From contig NZ_JAUHQA010000001.1 of assembly GCF_030418295.1 (NCBI RefSeq), forward strand, positions 2,480,001 to 2,544,000: a DNA stretch of 64,000 nt, given 5' to 3'. Origin of the DNA: Demequina muriae (lineage in GTDB: Bacteria; Actinomycetota; Actinomycetes; Actinomycetales; Demequinaceae). Below, in pieces: positions 1 through 9,194 of this stretch. Each line of letters starts with the position of its first letter. Position 1 is the stretch's first letter. The notes below the pieces were generated by a model, which was not told where the DNA came from, ran no database searches, and worked only from the letters and a program-made list of their open reading frames with translations. Position numbers and translations under genes: made by a program.

Positions 1-1
1 G

Positions 2-100
2 GCAGGCATCCTCCAGGTCATCCTGGTGGTGCTGTCCATCATGGTGGGCCTGGTGGGCGCCAAGCTCGTCACCGACCGCGAGTGGGCCTTCGACCACTGA
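2..100 (+). CDS. C-terminal end of a membrane protein (partial)
   Basis: The gene enters from the left edge, and the open frame ends at the TGA at 98-100. The visible 32 residues begin with a strongly hydrophobic stretch (VILVVLSIMVGLVGA), probably the last transmembrane helix, followed by a short charged tail ending in REWAFDH. Too little remains to assign a family. It converges on the topoisomerase gene, with about 20 bases between the two stop codons. Confidence 0.6.
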   Translation, partial: AGILQVILVVLSIMVGLVGAKLVTDREWAFDH

Positions 101-121
101 CGCGTGCCCGCAGGGGTTCCG

Positions 122-2548
122 TCAGCCGATGCCGTGCACGGGGGCCTTCAGCGGCACGCCGGAGCCGTCCCGACGGCCAGGCTCCGCCGGCAGGTCGACC
201 GGCTGGCCCGCACCCGATGTCGCGCGTGGGGGAGCGGTGCCCACCCACGCCAGCATCAAGGCGTCCTCGCCCTTCAGGAACCGGTGCGCGCGCACCCCGC
301 CCGTCGCGCGGCCCTTGCCCGGGTACTCGGTGAAGGGGGTGACCTTCGCTGAGCCCGGCGTCGTGCCGGGCAGAGCCGTCGAGGAGCCCGCGATCGTGAC
401 GACCACCGCATCGGCCGGGCTGTCCACGACGCCGAAGTACACGGCACGCCGGCCCGGGGTCAGCTTGATCCCGCTGATGCCGCCACCCGACCGTCCTTGT
501 GCGCGCACCTTCTCCGCGGCGAAGTGCAGCAGCGGGCCGTCATCGGCGACGAACACGAGCGTGGCATCGTCGGGCGCGAGCGCCGCCCCGACCACCACGT
601 CGCCGTCCTGGAGCGCGATGGCTTCCCAGGCGTCCTTATTGGGCGCGGGCTCGGGCTTCACCCGCTTGACGATTCCGGCGGCCGTGCCGAGCGCCAGGGG
701 AATCTCGGCGCTCAGCGGAACGAGAGTCACCGCCTCCTCGCCCTTGTCGAGCGTCACCAGTTCGGCGACGGGGCTGCCGCCTCCGAGTGACGGCGGCTCG
801 CTGGTGGGGGCGAGAGCGGGGACCTCGAGCAGCGACAGCCGGAGGATGCGGCCCTGCGTGGTGACGACGCCCACGTCGGCGCGGGCCGATGCGGGGATGG
901 CGGCGCGCAGCACGTCGTGGGAGCTGCGCCGGCCGTCGCGAGTGGGCAGCGTGTCGTCGGCGGTGCGGGCGACCAGCCCGGTCGCGGACAGCAGCGCGTA
1001 GCAGGGGGTGTCCTCCACCTCCAGGGGTGCGGCGGCCGATGCGCCAGGCGTAGAGGCGGCCGACGACACGACTCCCGCCTCGGCCAGCAGAATGGTGCGG
1101 CGCGGCGTGCCGTACTCCGCGGCGACGGCATCCATCTCGAGGCCGACGACCTCGCGCAGTCGGGTGGGGGACCCGAGGATCTCCTCCAGCTCGGCGATCT
1201 CGGCGAGCAGCTGCGACTTCTCGTTCTCGAGCTCGAGCCGCGAGAACTTGGTGAGGCGGCGCAGGCGCAGCTCGAGGATGTAGTCGGCCTGGATCTCGGA
1301 GAGGTCGAAGGCGGTGCGGAGGCGCTCGCGCGCCTCGCTCGCGTCCTCGGACGAGCGGATGATCTGGATGACATCGTCGATGTCGAGGATGGCGACCAGG
1401 AGACCGTCCACCAGGTGGAGGCGGTCGCGGCGGGCCTGCAGGCGGTGCTCGGAGCGGCGCTTGACGACCGCGATGCGGTGGTCCACCCAGACCTGCAGCA
1501 TCTCCTTGAGGCCGAGCGTGCGGGGCTCACCGGCGACGAGGGCGACGTTGTTCATCGAGAACGACTCTTCGAGCGGCGTGACCTTGTAGAGCCGCTCGAG
1601 GACTGCTTCAGGATTGAAGCCGTTCTTGATCTCGATCACCAGGCGAAGGCCGTGCTTGCGGTCCGTGAGGTCCGTGACCGCGGTGACGCCCTCGAGCTTC
1701 TTCGCCGACACCGCGTCCTTGATCTTCTCGATCACCTTCTCGGGGCCCACCAGGTACGGCAGCTCGGTGACGACGATGCCTTGGCGGCGGGGCGTGACTT
1801 TCTCGATGCGGCTCGTCGCGCGCGTCTTGAACGCGCCCTTGCCGGTCTCGTAGGCCTGGCGCACACCGTCCAGACCGACGATCTTGCCGCCGCCGGGAAG
1901 GTCGGGGCCGGGGACGAACCGCATCAGCTCGTCGAGGTCCGCCTTGGGGTTGGCGAGCAGGTGGCGGGCCGCGGAGACGACCTCCACCAGGTTGTGCGGT
2001 GCCATGTTGGTCGCCATGCCCACCGCGATGCCGGAGGCGCCGTTGACGAGCAGGTTCGGGATCGCCGCGGGCAGCACCGACGGCTGGGTGAGCTTGTTGT
2101 CGTAGTTGGGGACCAGATCGACGACGTCCTCGTCGAGGTCCGCGAGCATCGACCGGGCGGCGGGCCCCATGCGGGCTTCGGTGTATCGCGATGCGGCGGG
2201 GCCGTCGTCGAGGGAGCCGAAGTTGCCGTGGCCGTCCACGAGCGGCAGCCGCAGGGAGAACGGCTGCGCCATGCGCACGAGTGCGTCGTAGATGGCAGTG
2301 TCGCCGTGGGGGTGCAGCTTTCCCATGACCTCGCCGACCACGCGCGAGGACTTCACATGGGCGCGGTCGGGGCGCAGGCCCATCTCGCCCATCGAGTAGA
2401 TGATGCGCCGCTGGACGGGCTTGAGACCGTCGCGCGCATCGGGCAGGGCCCGCGAGTAGATGACCGAGTACGCGTACTCCAGGAACGACGTCTCCATCTC
2501 GGCGCTGACGTCGATGTCCGTGATGTGCGCATCGGGCGCGGCGGCCAT
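122..2548 (-). CDS. parC: DNA topoisomerase IV subunit A (GyrA/ParC family)
   Basis: This is the breakage-reunion subunit of a type IIA topoisomerase (808 aa). It works with a ParE/GyrB ATPase subunit, not in this window, to relax and decatenate DNA. The quinolone-pocket segment [10 protein letters not shown] lies at residues 79-88, and the catalytic tyrosine is Tyr122 in [10 protein letters not shown]. The winged-helix and tower regions follow, then a C-terminal beta-propeller. A canonical GyrA box (QRRGGKG) is not seen; the nearest match is the degenerate GRSGGGISG near residue 700. That favours topoisomerase IV over gyrase. Thr84 occupies the position of E. coli GyrA Ser83. The gene is divergent from the DUF5998 gene across about 120 bp. 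Confidence 0.9.
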   Translation of the reverse strand: MAAAPDAHITDIDVSAEMETSFLEYAYSVIYSRALPDARDGLKPVQRRIIYSMGEMGLRPDRAHVKSSRVVGEVMGKLHPHGDTAIYDALVRMAQPFSLRLPLVDGHGNFGSLDDGPAASRYTEARMGPAARSMLADLDEDVVDLVPNYDNKLTQPSVLPAAIPNLLVNGASGIAVGMATNMAPHNLVEVVSAARHLLANPKADLDELMRFVPGPDLPGGGKIVGLDGVRQAYETGKGAFKTRATSRIEKVTPRRQGIVVTELPYLVGPEKVIEKIKDAVSAKKLEGVTAVTDLTDRKHGLRLVIEIKNGFNPEAVLERLYKVTPLEESFSMNNVALVAGEPRTLGLKEMLQVWVDHRIAVVKRRSEHRLQARRDRLHLVDGLLVAILDIDDVIQIIRSSEDASEARERLRTAFDLSEIQADYILELRLRRLTKFSRLELENEKSQLLAEIAELEEILGSPTRLREVVGLEMDAVAAEYGTPRRTILLAEAGVVSSAASTPGASAAAPLEVEDTPCYALLSATGLVARTADDTLPTRDGRRSSHDVLRAAIPASARADVGVVTTQGRILRLSLLEVPALAPTSEPPSLGGGSPVAELVTLDKGEEAVTLVPLSAEIPLALGTAAGIVKRVKPEPAPNKDAWEAIALQDGDVVVGAALAPDDATLVFVADDGPLLHFAAEKVRAQGRSGGGISGIKLTPGRRAVYFGVVDSPADAVVVTIAGSSTALPGTTPGSAKVTPFTEYPGKGRATGGVRAHRFLKGEDALMLAWVGTAPPRATSGAGQPVDLPAEPGRRDGSGVPLKAPVHGIG

Positions 2549-2667
2549 GTCTCTCCTTGCAATCTGCGGTCGGGGGCTGCAGGCATTGTCGCGCCGCGCC
2601 CGCCCGCCACGGCGGTGCCACGCGGCGTGAGTGGTGACCCTGCCGGTGAAGTGGAAGAATAGCCGCC

Positions 2668-3234
2668 ATGTCTCACACGCTCGACCAAGCGGTCGCCGTC
2701 GCCGGGTACTACCCGGCCCTCGCGAACTCCGTGCTCCGCACCGCGATCCGGGATGAGTCGGTGACCGCGCACTTCGTGCATGCCGAGACGACCTTCGACG
2801 ACCGCGAGGTGCGCCGGCACATGACGGTCCTCGTCGTGACGGAGACCCGGCTCATCCGCGTCCACATGGACGACGGCTCGGGCCACAGCGCCGAGGGCGC
2901 GCACGAGGCCTCCGCGACTGTCGAGACGGCGCTGCTCGCCGGCATCTCGAACATGGCGATGACGCACGTCGTGCATCACCCCGAGAACTTCAGCGACGGC
3001 GACTCGCCCAGCGAACTCGTCCTGGCCGTCGGCTGGGGAGTCCACTCCCGCGTCGAGCTCGAGCCGGCGACGTGCGGCGACGAGAACTGCGACGCCGACC
3101 ACGGGTACACGGGCGGCATCACCGGCGACGACACCCTGGTGCGGGTGAGCGCGATCGCCGACGGCGTGGAGACGGTCCGCGCTCTCGAGGACTTCGCGGC
3201 CACCCTGCAGCGCGCCATCGGGCCCCGCGGGTGA
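2668..3234 (+). CDS. DUF5998 family protein
   Basis: This 188 aa soluble protein starts [20 protein letters not shown] and resembles the actinobacterial DUF5998 family, whose function is unknown. No catalytic motif is visible. An acidic, cysteine-containing stretch ([12 protein letters not shown], near residues 136-147) could bind metal, but this is speculation. The next gene starts at a GTG overlapping this stop codon (GTGA), so the two are translationally coupled. The same arrangement, DUF5998 followed by an alkaline-phosphatase-like enzyme, is familiar from other Micrococcales. Confidence 0.75.
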   Translation: MSHTLDQAVAVAGYYPALANSVLRTAIRDESVTAHFVHAETTFDDREVRRHMTVLVVTETRLIRVHMDDGSGHSAEGAHEASATVETALLAGISNMAMTHVVHHPENFSDGDSPSELVLAVGWGVHSRVELEPATCGDENCDADHGYTGGITGDDTLVRVSAIADGVETVRALEDFAATLQRAIGPRG

Positions 3235-4400
3235 GCCGGGCGGCCGAGCTCGCCGCGCTCGGTCTGAGCATGCCCGACTACGGCGGGCGCGAGCTGGGAG
3301 CGGTGCTGCCGGCCGCGCTGTCGGCGATCGGCGCCGGTCACGTGGTGACCCACCGCGACGCTGACGCGGACCGCAAGCGGCTGGGCCTGGCCCCCGCGCG
3401 CCACGTGGTCGTGGTGCTGCTCGATGGACTCGGGCACCTGGGCCTGGAAGCGCGACGCGGTCACGCTCCCTTCCTGCGCTCGGCCGAGCAGGGGGTGATC
3501 ACCGCCGGGTACCCCACCACGACGGCGGCGTCCCTGGCACTGTTCGGCACGGGGCAGCCGTCCGGTCGCACGGGGCTCACGGGCTATACCGCCCGCAACC
3601 CGCGCACGGGCGCCCTCGCGAACCTGGTGTCGTGGGAGGGGGCCTACGACGCTGTCGAGTGGCAGCGGCAGCCCTCGCTCCTCGAGAGTGCGGCCGCGGA
3701 CGGGTTCTCGGTGACCACTCTGGGGCGGCGACGTTTCGCAGGCTCCGGACTCACTCAGGCGGTGCTGCGCGGCGGCCGCTTCGTCGGCGCCGAACGACTC
3801 TCGGAGCGCATCGACGTGGCGTTGGCCACCGCCCGCGCTCCCGGAGTGTCCTACTGCTACTGGGGCGAGATCGACGCCGCCGGTCACCAGCACGGCTGGG
3901 GCTCCGAGGAATGGGTGGCGGCGCTTGAGGACGCGGACCGCGAGCTGCGCCGGCTGGCGGCGGGTCTGCCGGCCGATGCGACCATGGTCGTCACCGCGGA
4001 CCACGGCATGGTCGACGTGCCGGGCGCGGCCCGGTGGGACGTCGCGGACGAGCCCGCGCTGCGCGACGGCGTCGCTCTCATCGCAGGGGAGCCCCGCGCA
4101 CTGCACGTCCACACGGTGCCCGGGGTCGACCCGGCGGAGGTCGCAGCACGCTGGCGCGAGACGCTCGCGGGCCACGCGATGGTGTGGACGCGCGCCGAGG
4201 CCCGTGAGGACGCGCTGTTCGGAGAGCTGCTCGACGAGGTGGCCGAGAGGGTCGGCGACGTCGTGGTCGCGATGGCGGGCAGGGCCATCGTCGTGGACTC
4301 GCGCACGCAGTCCGCCAAGTCGATGGCGCTGGTGGGCATGCACGGCTCGCTGACGCCGGACGAGCTCCAGGTGCCGTGGCTGGTCGTCGACGGCCCGTGA
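3231..4400 (+). CDS. alkaline phosphatase superfamily nucleotide pyrophosphatase/phosphodiesterase
   Basis: Start chosen at the GTG at 3231, which overlaps the stop of the DUF5998 gene; the frame is open further upstream but runs inside that gene. The product is 389 aa. Metal-site motifs of the alkaline phosphatase superfamily are visible in order: VVLLDGLG (Asp65), the Thr nucleophile region YPTTTAASLALFGTG (about 94-108), EIDAAGHQHGW, TADHGM and GMHGS. It therefore probably hydrolyses phosphodiester or pyrophosphate bonds. The substrate is unknown. No signal peptide is seen, so it is likely cytoplasmic. Confidence 0.85.
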   Translation: MSRAAELAALGLSMPDYGGRELGAVLPAALSAIGAGHVVTHRDADADRKRLGLAPARHVVVVLLDGLGHLGLEARRGHAPFLRSAEQGVITAGYPTTTAASLALFGTGQPSGRTGLTGYTARNPRTGALANLVSWEGAYDAVEWQRQPSLLESAAADGFSVTTLGRRRFAGSGLTQAVLRGGRFVGAERLSERIDVALATARAPGVSYCYWGEIDAAGHQHGWGSEEWVAALEDADRELRRLAAGLPADATMVVTADHGMVDVPGAARWDVADEPALRDGVALIAGEPRALHVHTVPGVDPAEVAARWRETLAGHAMVWTRAEAREDALFGELLDEVAERVGDVVVAMAGRAIVVDSRTQSAKSMALVGMHGSLTPDELQVPWLVVDGP

Positions 4401-4416
4401 TGGTCGCCGGACGCGC

Positions 4417-5241
4417 CTAGCCGGCCGATGCGGCGCGCGCGGTCCAGCGGCCGTTGGTCCGCGTGATCTCGATGGGGTGGGCGAAGGCCTCGCTGACGGC
4501 CGCCGAGGTGAGCACCGCGCCGGCATCACCTGACGCGACCACCCGGCCCTCGCGCAGCAGCATCGCGTGCGTGGTGGACGCAGGGAGCTCTTCGAAGTGG
4601 TGGGTCACGGTCACGGTGCCGAGCGCGGGGTGGGAGCGCGACAGTCCGTCGAGTGTGGTGAGCAGCTGCTCGCGTGCCGCGACATCCAGGCCGGTCGTGG
4701 CCTCGTCGAGAAGCAGCACCGCAGGGTCGGGCATCAGCGCCCGCGCGATGAGGGTCCTGCCACGTTCTCCTTGGGACATCGTGGACCACCGCAGCCCGCG
4801 GTCGGGATCGAGCCCGAACTGGGTGAGCAGCGCACGCGCGCGACTGGTCTGCTCGGGCGTCGGAGGCCAGCGAGGCACCAGCTCGAGCGTGCCCGTCGCC
4901 CCCGTGAGGACCACGGACATGGCATCCAACGCGCTCGTGAGCGGATGGCGTGACGTCACGAGACCCACGTGGGCGCGCAGTTCGCGCATGTCCACGCGGC
5001 CCAGCCGGTAGCCGAGCACGTCGACCGTGCCACGGCTGGGGTGAGCGGTCGCGGCCAGGAGCGAGATCAGTGTGGACTTGCCCGCGCCGTTCGGACCGAT
5101 CAGCGCCCAGCGCTCGGCACGCCGGACGGTGAGGCTCACGTGGTCCAGGATCACGGTGTCTCCGCGCACGAACGTCGCGTCGTCGACGGTCAGCAGCGTG
5201 TCGGAGAGGCCATCGTGGTGCACCGCTGCGGGAGCGATCAT
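4417..5241 (-). CDS. ABC transporter ATP-binding protein
   Basis: This 274 aa ATPase subunit shows Walker A GPNGAGKST (residues 49-57), the ABC signature region MSQGERGRT, Walker B VLLLDEATTGLD and the H-loop VTHHFEE. The ATG at 5241 is preferred because the longer frame upstream runs into sepH. No permease gene is adjacent. Single-domain proteins of this ModF/YlmA-like type are common as orphans in actinobacteria, so the transported substrate, if any, is unknown. It lies about 40 bp downstream of sepH on the same strand and could be co-transcribed. Confidence 0.85.
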   Translation of the reverse strand: MIAPAAVHHDGLSDTLLTVDDATFVRGDTVILDHVSLTVRRAERWALIGPNGAGKSTLISLLAATAHPSRGTVDVLGYRLGRVDMRELRAHVGLVTSRHPLTSALDAMSVVLTGATGTLELVPRWPPTPEQTSRARALLTQFGLDPDRGLRWSTMSQGERGRTLIARALMPDPAVLLLDEATTGLDVAAREQLLTTLDGLSRSHPALGTVTVTHHFEELPASTTHAMLLREGRVVASGDAGAVLTSAAVSEAFAHPIEITRTNGRWTARAASAG

Positions 5242-5281
5242 GCGGGAAGGCCTGTCGCTGCCGTCGGTCTCGACGTGCGCG

Positions 5282-6382
5282 TCAGTCGTTCTTCGCGCCG
5301 AACACGATCTCGTCCCAGCTGGGGACCGAGGAACGCCCCTTGCGAGACGGCTTGGGCTCACCCGCGGGTGCGGACGGCGCGGAAGGCGCGGATGAGGACG
5401 GCGCATCCTCAGTGGGCGACTCGCCCCCATCGTCCGCAGACGACTGGTCACGGCGCGCAGAGCCCGCCGGGTGCGGCATCGTGCGTCCTGACTTGGGCGG
5501 CTGCGTGAAGCCCACCTCGGCCTCGCGCTTGCGCTGTGCCGGTCCGAAACCCTCGAACCCGCCGTCGTCGTCGAAGTCAGCGTCCTCGTCTGTCTCGACC
5601 GTGTCGCGGGTGCCGCGTCGCTCTTCCAGGTCCGCGAGCAACAGCTCCGTGGACGACGGGGCCGCGTCGTCACCCTCGGCCGAGTCAGTGGGCTCGGTGG
5701 CCACGGGCATGAGCGGACGCGATCGGTCCAGCGGAGCGTCGTCCTGCTCGGCTCGCACCGCGCTCAGGTGGCGCCGGGGGATCGGCACATCGAGAAGCTC
5801 CGTCTCCGTGAGCCACCGCGATTCGTCGTCCTGCGCCGTGACGGCCCGCGCCGTGTGGTCGAACTCCCACAGCGCGCGCACCTTGCGTCCGTCGACGGTG
5901 AAGTCGACTGCGACGAGCCACGGCTCGTCGATCTCCCGCCAGGCGTCCCACACGATCGCCTCGGGGTCGACGCCTCGGCTCGCAAGCCTGTCGGTGACAA
6001 GATCCGCGAGCACCGGCGCACCGCTGTCACGGCCGATGCGGGTGCCACGGGCGAGCTCCGCGATGTAGGCACGCTCGGCGAGCACGGGAGGCTCATACCG
6101 TTCGAGTGCCTCATACGGCTCGCCGGTCAGCTCGGCCAGTTCGTGCGCATCGAGCCCGCTGCGGATCCGCTGCTGGATCTCCTTGGGGCTCAGCGTGCTG
6201 GTGGCGCGCTCGTGGTCGTCATGCTGCGGGGCGGGGGCATCGACGCGTGCGCGGGGACGCGTGAGCGCCACCGTGCGTCGAAGCTCATCGGTCAGCGGAA
6301 GCTCGAACTCGTCGCCGGTCTCCGTCGCGACGACGAGATGGCCGCCGTCTTCGCCAGCGCGCACCAGGGACAGTCGAATCAT
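5282..6382 (-). CDS. sepH: septation protein SepH (DUF3071)
   Basis: The 366 aa product begins MIRLSLVRAGEDGGHLVVA and carries the N-terminal DUF3071 domain (about 1-170), including the helix-turn-helix-like segment LSPKEIQQRIRSGLDAHEL. It ends in a long, acidic, Ser/Pro-rich disordered tail. In Streptomyces and mycobacteria, SepH binds FtsZ and promotes Z-ring assembly; that role is inferred here from family membership. The ATG at 6382 fits the conserved N-terminus, although the frame continues upstream. It is divergent from the inositol-phosphatase-family gene. Confidence 0.88.
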   Translation of the reverse strand: MIRLSLVRAGEDGGHLVVATETGDEFELPLTDELRRTVALTRPRARVDAPAPQHDDHERATSTLSPKEIQQRIRSGLDAHELAELTGEPYEALERYEPPVLAERAYIAELARGTRIGRDSGAPVLADLVTDRLASRGVDPEAIVWDAWREIDEPWLVAVDFTVDGRKVRALWEFDHTARAVTAQDDESRWLTETELLDVPIPRRHLSAVRAEQDDAPLDRSRPLMPVATEPTDSAEGDDAAPSSTELLLADLEERRGTRDTVETDEDADFDDDGGFEGFGPAQRKREAEVGFTQPPKSGRTMPHPAGSARRDQSSADDGGESPTEDAPSSSAPSAPSAPAGEPKPSRKGRSSVPSWDEIVFGAKND

Positions 6383-6470
6383 GGCCTCAGCCTGCCACGC
6401 ACGGGGACGCTTCGCAGGATGCCGCGCCCGGCGAGCCTCCGGAGCACGGGCGTGCGGCACGATGGGAGGC

Positions 6471-7289
6471 ATGACCACTCCCGACGCCCTGATGCACGTG
6501 GCGCGCGCCCTCGCGCAGGAGACTGCGACCCTCATCATCGACGGCCGCAGCGAGGCCGAGGTCGCGGCCACCAAATCGAGCCCGATCGACATTGTGACCC
6601 AGATGGACCTCAAGGCGGAGCGACTGCTGCGCGATCGCCTCGCCGAGCTGCGCCCGCACGACGCGATCCTCGGCGAGGAGGGTGACGACGTGCCGGGCAC
6701 GTCGGGCATCACGTGGGTCCTCGACCCGATCGACGGGACCGTCAACTACCTCTACGGGCTGCCGCATTTCGCGGTGTCGGTGGCGGCCGTCAGCGGTGAC
6801 CCGACGCCGCAGACGTGGACGCCGCTCGCGGGAGCGGTGTGCGACGGCAGCGGGGTGATGTGGTCGGCCAGTCGCGGCGGGGGAGCGTGGCGCAACGCGC
6901 AGCCGCTGCTGCGGACGGCGGCGCCCTCGCTCGACGGCACGCTCCTGGGGACCGGCTTCCAGTACGTCGCGGAGCAGCGCGTGCGCCAGGGCGAGATCGT
7001 CACCGGCATGCTGGGACGGGTGCGGGACATCCGCAGGCTGGGCGTCGCAGCCGTCGACCTGTGTCTCGTGGCCGCAGGTCATCTCGACGCCTATTACGAG
7101 CACGGGCTGCATCCGTGGGACTTCGCTGCGGCTGCCCTGATCGCTCAGGAGGCGGGGGTTCGGGTGGCCGGAATCGACGGCGGGCCGCCCGACGGGAGGC
7201 TGACGATCGCTGCCATGCCGGCCGTGTGGGACGAGCTCGCGGAGGCCCTGATCGAGGCCGGTGCGGACCGCTCCTGGGGCGCGCCCTGA
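6471..7289 (+). CDS. inositol monophosphatase family protein
   Basis: This 272 aa Mg2+-dependent phosphatase has the family metal motifs GEEGDD (the Glu of motif 1), WVLDPIDGTVNY (DPIDGT) and, near the C-terminus, HPWDFAAAALIAQEAG (the WD-type motif). The likely substrate is inositol-1-phosphate or a related sugar phosphate. In actinobacteria this could feed inositol for phosphatidylinositol made by the pgsA operon at the far end of the window, but histidinol phosphatase is also possible. Start is uncertain: ATG at 6462, 6471 and 6492 are all in frame, and a GGGAGG lies immediately before 6471. Confidence 0.85.
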   Translation: MTTPDALMHVARALAQETATLIIDGRSEAEVAATKSSPIDIVTQMDLKAERLLRDRLAELRPHDAILGEEGDDVPGTSGITWVLDPIDGTVNYLYGLPHFAVSVAAVSGDPTPQTWTPLAGAVCDGSGVMWSASRGGGAWRNAQPLLRTAAPSLDGTLLGTGFQYVAEQRVRQGEIVTGMLGRVRDIRRLGVAAVDLCLVAAGHLDAYYEHGLHPWDFAAAALIAQEAGVRVAGIDGGPPDGRLTIAAMPAVWDELAEALIEAGADRSWGAP

Positions 7290-7317
7290 CCCAGGAGTCG
7301 CTTTCGGCGGATTTTTG

Positions 7318-7366
7318 ATGCACAATGCGTGCGCTCGGAGGGAACAAAACCACCGGCATGTGCATT
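7318..7366 (+). promoter_or_regulatory. imperfect inverted repeat in the DUF4193 leader
   Basis: ATGCACAATGC (7318-7328) and GCATGTGCAT (7356-7365) are near-complementary, with one extra base, and flank about 27 bases. They lie between the phosphatase stop and the DUF4193 start at 7405. The pair could be a hairpin in the leader RNA or an operator. There is no T-tract immediately after it, so a simple terminator is unlikely. Confidence 0.3.
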
Positions 7367-7404
7367 GAGTACTCACACACCACCGGTGAAGGGACTACTG
7401 CCTG

Positions 7405-7704
7405 ATGGCAACCGATTACGACGCACCTCGCAAGACCGACGACGAGGTCTCGGCAGACTCCATCGAGGAGCTGAAGGCCCGCCGCAATGACAAGACGTCG
7501 GGGGTCGTCGACGAGGACGAGGCTGAAGCGGCCGAGGGATTCGAGCTGCCTGGCGCGGATCTGTCCGGCGAAGAGCTCTCCGTTCGCGTACTTCCTGCTC
7601 AGCAGGACGAGTTCACGTGCATGTCGTGCTTCCTCGTCCACCACCGCAGCCAGCTCGCGACGTTCAAGAACGACCAGCCGATCTGCTCGGAGTGCGCGGC
7701 CTGA
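7405..7704 (+). CDS. DUF4193 family protein, probable zinc-binding
   Basis: This 99 aa acidic protein starts MATDYDAPRKTDDEVSADSI and ends with two CxxC pairs, Cys72/Cys75 (TCMSC) and Cys94/Cys97 (CSEC). That is a likely zinc ribbon. DUF4193 is conserved across actinobacteria and of unknown function. The N-terminal half is charged and probably disordered. It is followed 13 bp later by dut on the same strand. Confidence 0.88.
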   Translation: MATDYDAPRKTDDEVSADSIEELKARRNDKTSGVVDEDEAEAAEGFELPGADLSGEELSVRVLPAQQDEFTCMSCFLVHHRSQLATFKNDQPICSECAA

Positions 7705-7717
7705 CGGTCGGGTCACG

Positions 7718-8173
7718 ATGACGCCTCTCGACGTGCTTGTCAGCACGACGGACCCTGATGTTCCGCTGCCGGTGTACTCCCACCCGGGAGACGCCGGCGC
7801 GGACATCACCACACGCATCGACGTCGACCTCGCGCCGGGCGAACGCGCGACCGTCCCGACGGGGCTGCGCATCGCGCTGCCCGCCGGCTTCGCCGCCTTC
7901 GTGCACCCTCGTTCCGGACTCGCGTCTCGGCACGGCGTGACGATCGTGAACGCTCCCGGCACCGTCGACGCCGGCTACCGAGGCGAACTCGCGGTGACCC
8001 TCCACAATACCGACGCGCACGAGACTGTCTCGCTGCGCCGCGGCGACCGCATCGCCCAGTTGGTGATTCAGCGCGTCGAGCACGCCTCGTTCGTCCCCGT
8101 CGAGACCCTTCCCGGCTCTCACCGTGGCGAGGGCGGCTTCGGGTCGACAGGCACAGGGGCCGGGTCACCGTGA
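7718..8173 (+). CDS. dut: deoxyuridine 5'-triphosphate nucleotidohydrolase (dUTPase)
   Basis: This enzyme hydrolyses dUTP to dUMP and pyrophosphate, keeping uracil out of DNA and supplying dUMP for dTMP synthesis. The 151 aa length is typical of the trimeric family. All five motifs are present: PGDAGADI, HPRSGLASRHG, GTVDAGYRGE, RGDRIAQLVI and the Gly-rich C-terminal RGEGGFGSTG. The stop codon overlaps the GTG start of the OB-fold gene. Confidence 0.95.
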   Translation: MTPLDVLVSTTDPDVPLPVYSHPGDAGADITTRIDVDLAPGERATVPTGLRIALPAGFAAFVHPRSGLASRHGVTIVNAPGTVDAGYRGELAVTLHNTDAHETVSLRRGDRIAQLVIQRVEHASFVPVETLPGSHRGEGGFGSTGTGAGSP

Positions 8174-8442
8174 TCGCCCAGGCGACCCCGATCTCCGACC
8201 TGCAGCCGCGCGCGATGGCCGCCATCGCGGGGCGCATCGTGTCGATCCAAGTGGAGCCGCGGGACGCTGCTCCCAAGCTCACCGCGCGAGTCGACGACGG
8301 CACCGGCCGCGTCGAAGCCATCTTCATGGGCCGGCGTGCGATCGCCGGCATCGAACCGGGCGCGCGCATCCGCCTCGAGGGCCGCGTCTGCGCCACCGAC
8401 GCGCTGCCCCGGCTGTACAACCCCCGATTCGAGCTCGGCTGA
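8170..8442 (+). CDS. small OB-fold nucleic-acid-binding protein
   Basis: This 90 aa protein starts at a GTG inside the end of dut (4-base overlap). The pattern IAGRIVSIQVEPR...LTARVDDGTGRVEAIFMGRR...RIRLEGRV is that of an OB-fold tRNA_anti-type domain, as in the C-terminal DNA-binding domains of replication proteins. A gene of this kind between dut and DUF3159 is a familiar actinobacterial arrangement. The ligand and role are unknown. Its stop shares one base with the next start. Confidence 0.8.
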   Translation: MIAQATPISDLQPRAMAAIAGRIVSIQVEPRDAAPKLTARVDDGTGRVEAIFMGRRAIAGIEPGARIRLEGRVCATDALPRLYNPRFELG

Positions 8443-9194
8443 TGACCCAGCGGCACGAGCCGGATCGCGAGGCCGCGACGGAGCCCGCGATGGCAGCTGA
8501 CACGGATTCCCTCAACGAGCCCGCCATGGTGGCGTCCGGAAAGTCGTCACGCGTCGCACAGCTGGTCTCGGGCGACGAGTTCTCGCTGGCCGATGCGATG
8601 GGTGGCTGGCGCGGCTTCGTCGAGTCCGCGGCGCCCGGCGTGGTGTTCGTGGTGGCGTATCTCGGCTGGGGAGGCTTCCGCATCCCCGTGATCGCCTCCG
8701 TGGCCACCGTGCTGGTCATGGTGGTCGTGCGGCTGGTGCAGCGCTCGAGCATCCAGCAGGCGCTGTCGGGTGTGTTCGGCGTGGCTCTGGGCGCGGTCTG
8801 GGCCTGGCGCTCGGGGGACGCGGGGGGCTACTTCGTGCCGGGCCTCTGGATCAACGTCGCGTACGCGGCCGGCACCCTGATCTCGATGGCCGTGCGGTGG
8901 CCCCTCGTCGGCATCGTGATGGGCCTGCTCAAGGGATGGGGGACGTCGTGGCGGCGCGACCCGCGTTCGATGCGCGCGATGCAGTGGGCGACGGCGATCA
9001 TCGCCGCGGTGTTCCTCCTGCGCCTCGCCGTGCAGGTGCCGCTGTACCTCGCGGACGCGATCGCCGCGCTCGGCACCGCGAAGCTCGCCATGGGAGTGCC
9101 GCTGTTCGCGCTCAGTCTGTGGGCGGTGTGGCTCCTGGTGCGGTCCGCAGCACCCGATCAAGCGCCTCAGGATCCGCCTCAGCCGACACGATGA
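8442..9194 (+). CDS. DUF3159 family integral membrane protein
   Basis: The 250 aa product has a charged N-terminal tail of about 50 residues. Several transmembrane helices follow: VVFVVAYLGWGGF; IPVIASVATVLVMVVVRLV; a Gly-rich helix; AYAAGTLISMAVRWPLVGIV; two more near 180-240. The DUF3159 pattern is clear; the function is unknown. The ATG overlaps the OB-fold stop (TGATG). Its last 83 bases overlap, tail to tail, the 3' end of the TrkA gene on the other strand, an unusually long convergent coding overlap. Confidence 0.85.
   Translation: MTQRHEPDREAATEPAMAADTDSLNEPAMVASGKSSRVAQLVSGDEFSLADAMGGWRGFVESAAPGVVFVVAYLGWGGFRIPVIASVATVLVMVVVRLVQRSSIQQALSGVFGVALGAVWAWRSGDAGGYFVPGLWINVAYAAGTLISMAVRWPLVGIVMGLLKGWGTSWRRDPRSMRAMQWATAIIAAVFLLRLAVQVPLYLADAIAALGTAKLAMGVPLFALSLWAVWLLVRSAAPDQAPQDPPQPTR

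Noticed and set aside
917-2662. Long plus-strand frame (581 codons) opposite the topoisomerase gene
   Set aside because: It is antisense to a complete, motif-bearing parC. Its sequence is low in recognisable folds and reflects the high GC3 of the real gene.
2976-4529. Minus-strand 517-codon frame over the phosphodiesterase
   Set aside because: It is antisense to a gene with clear metal-site motifs and has no family resemblance.
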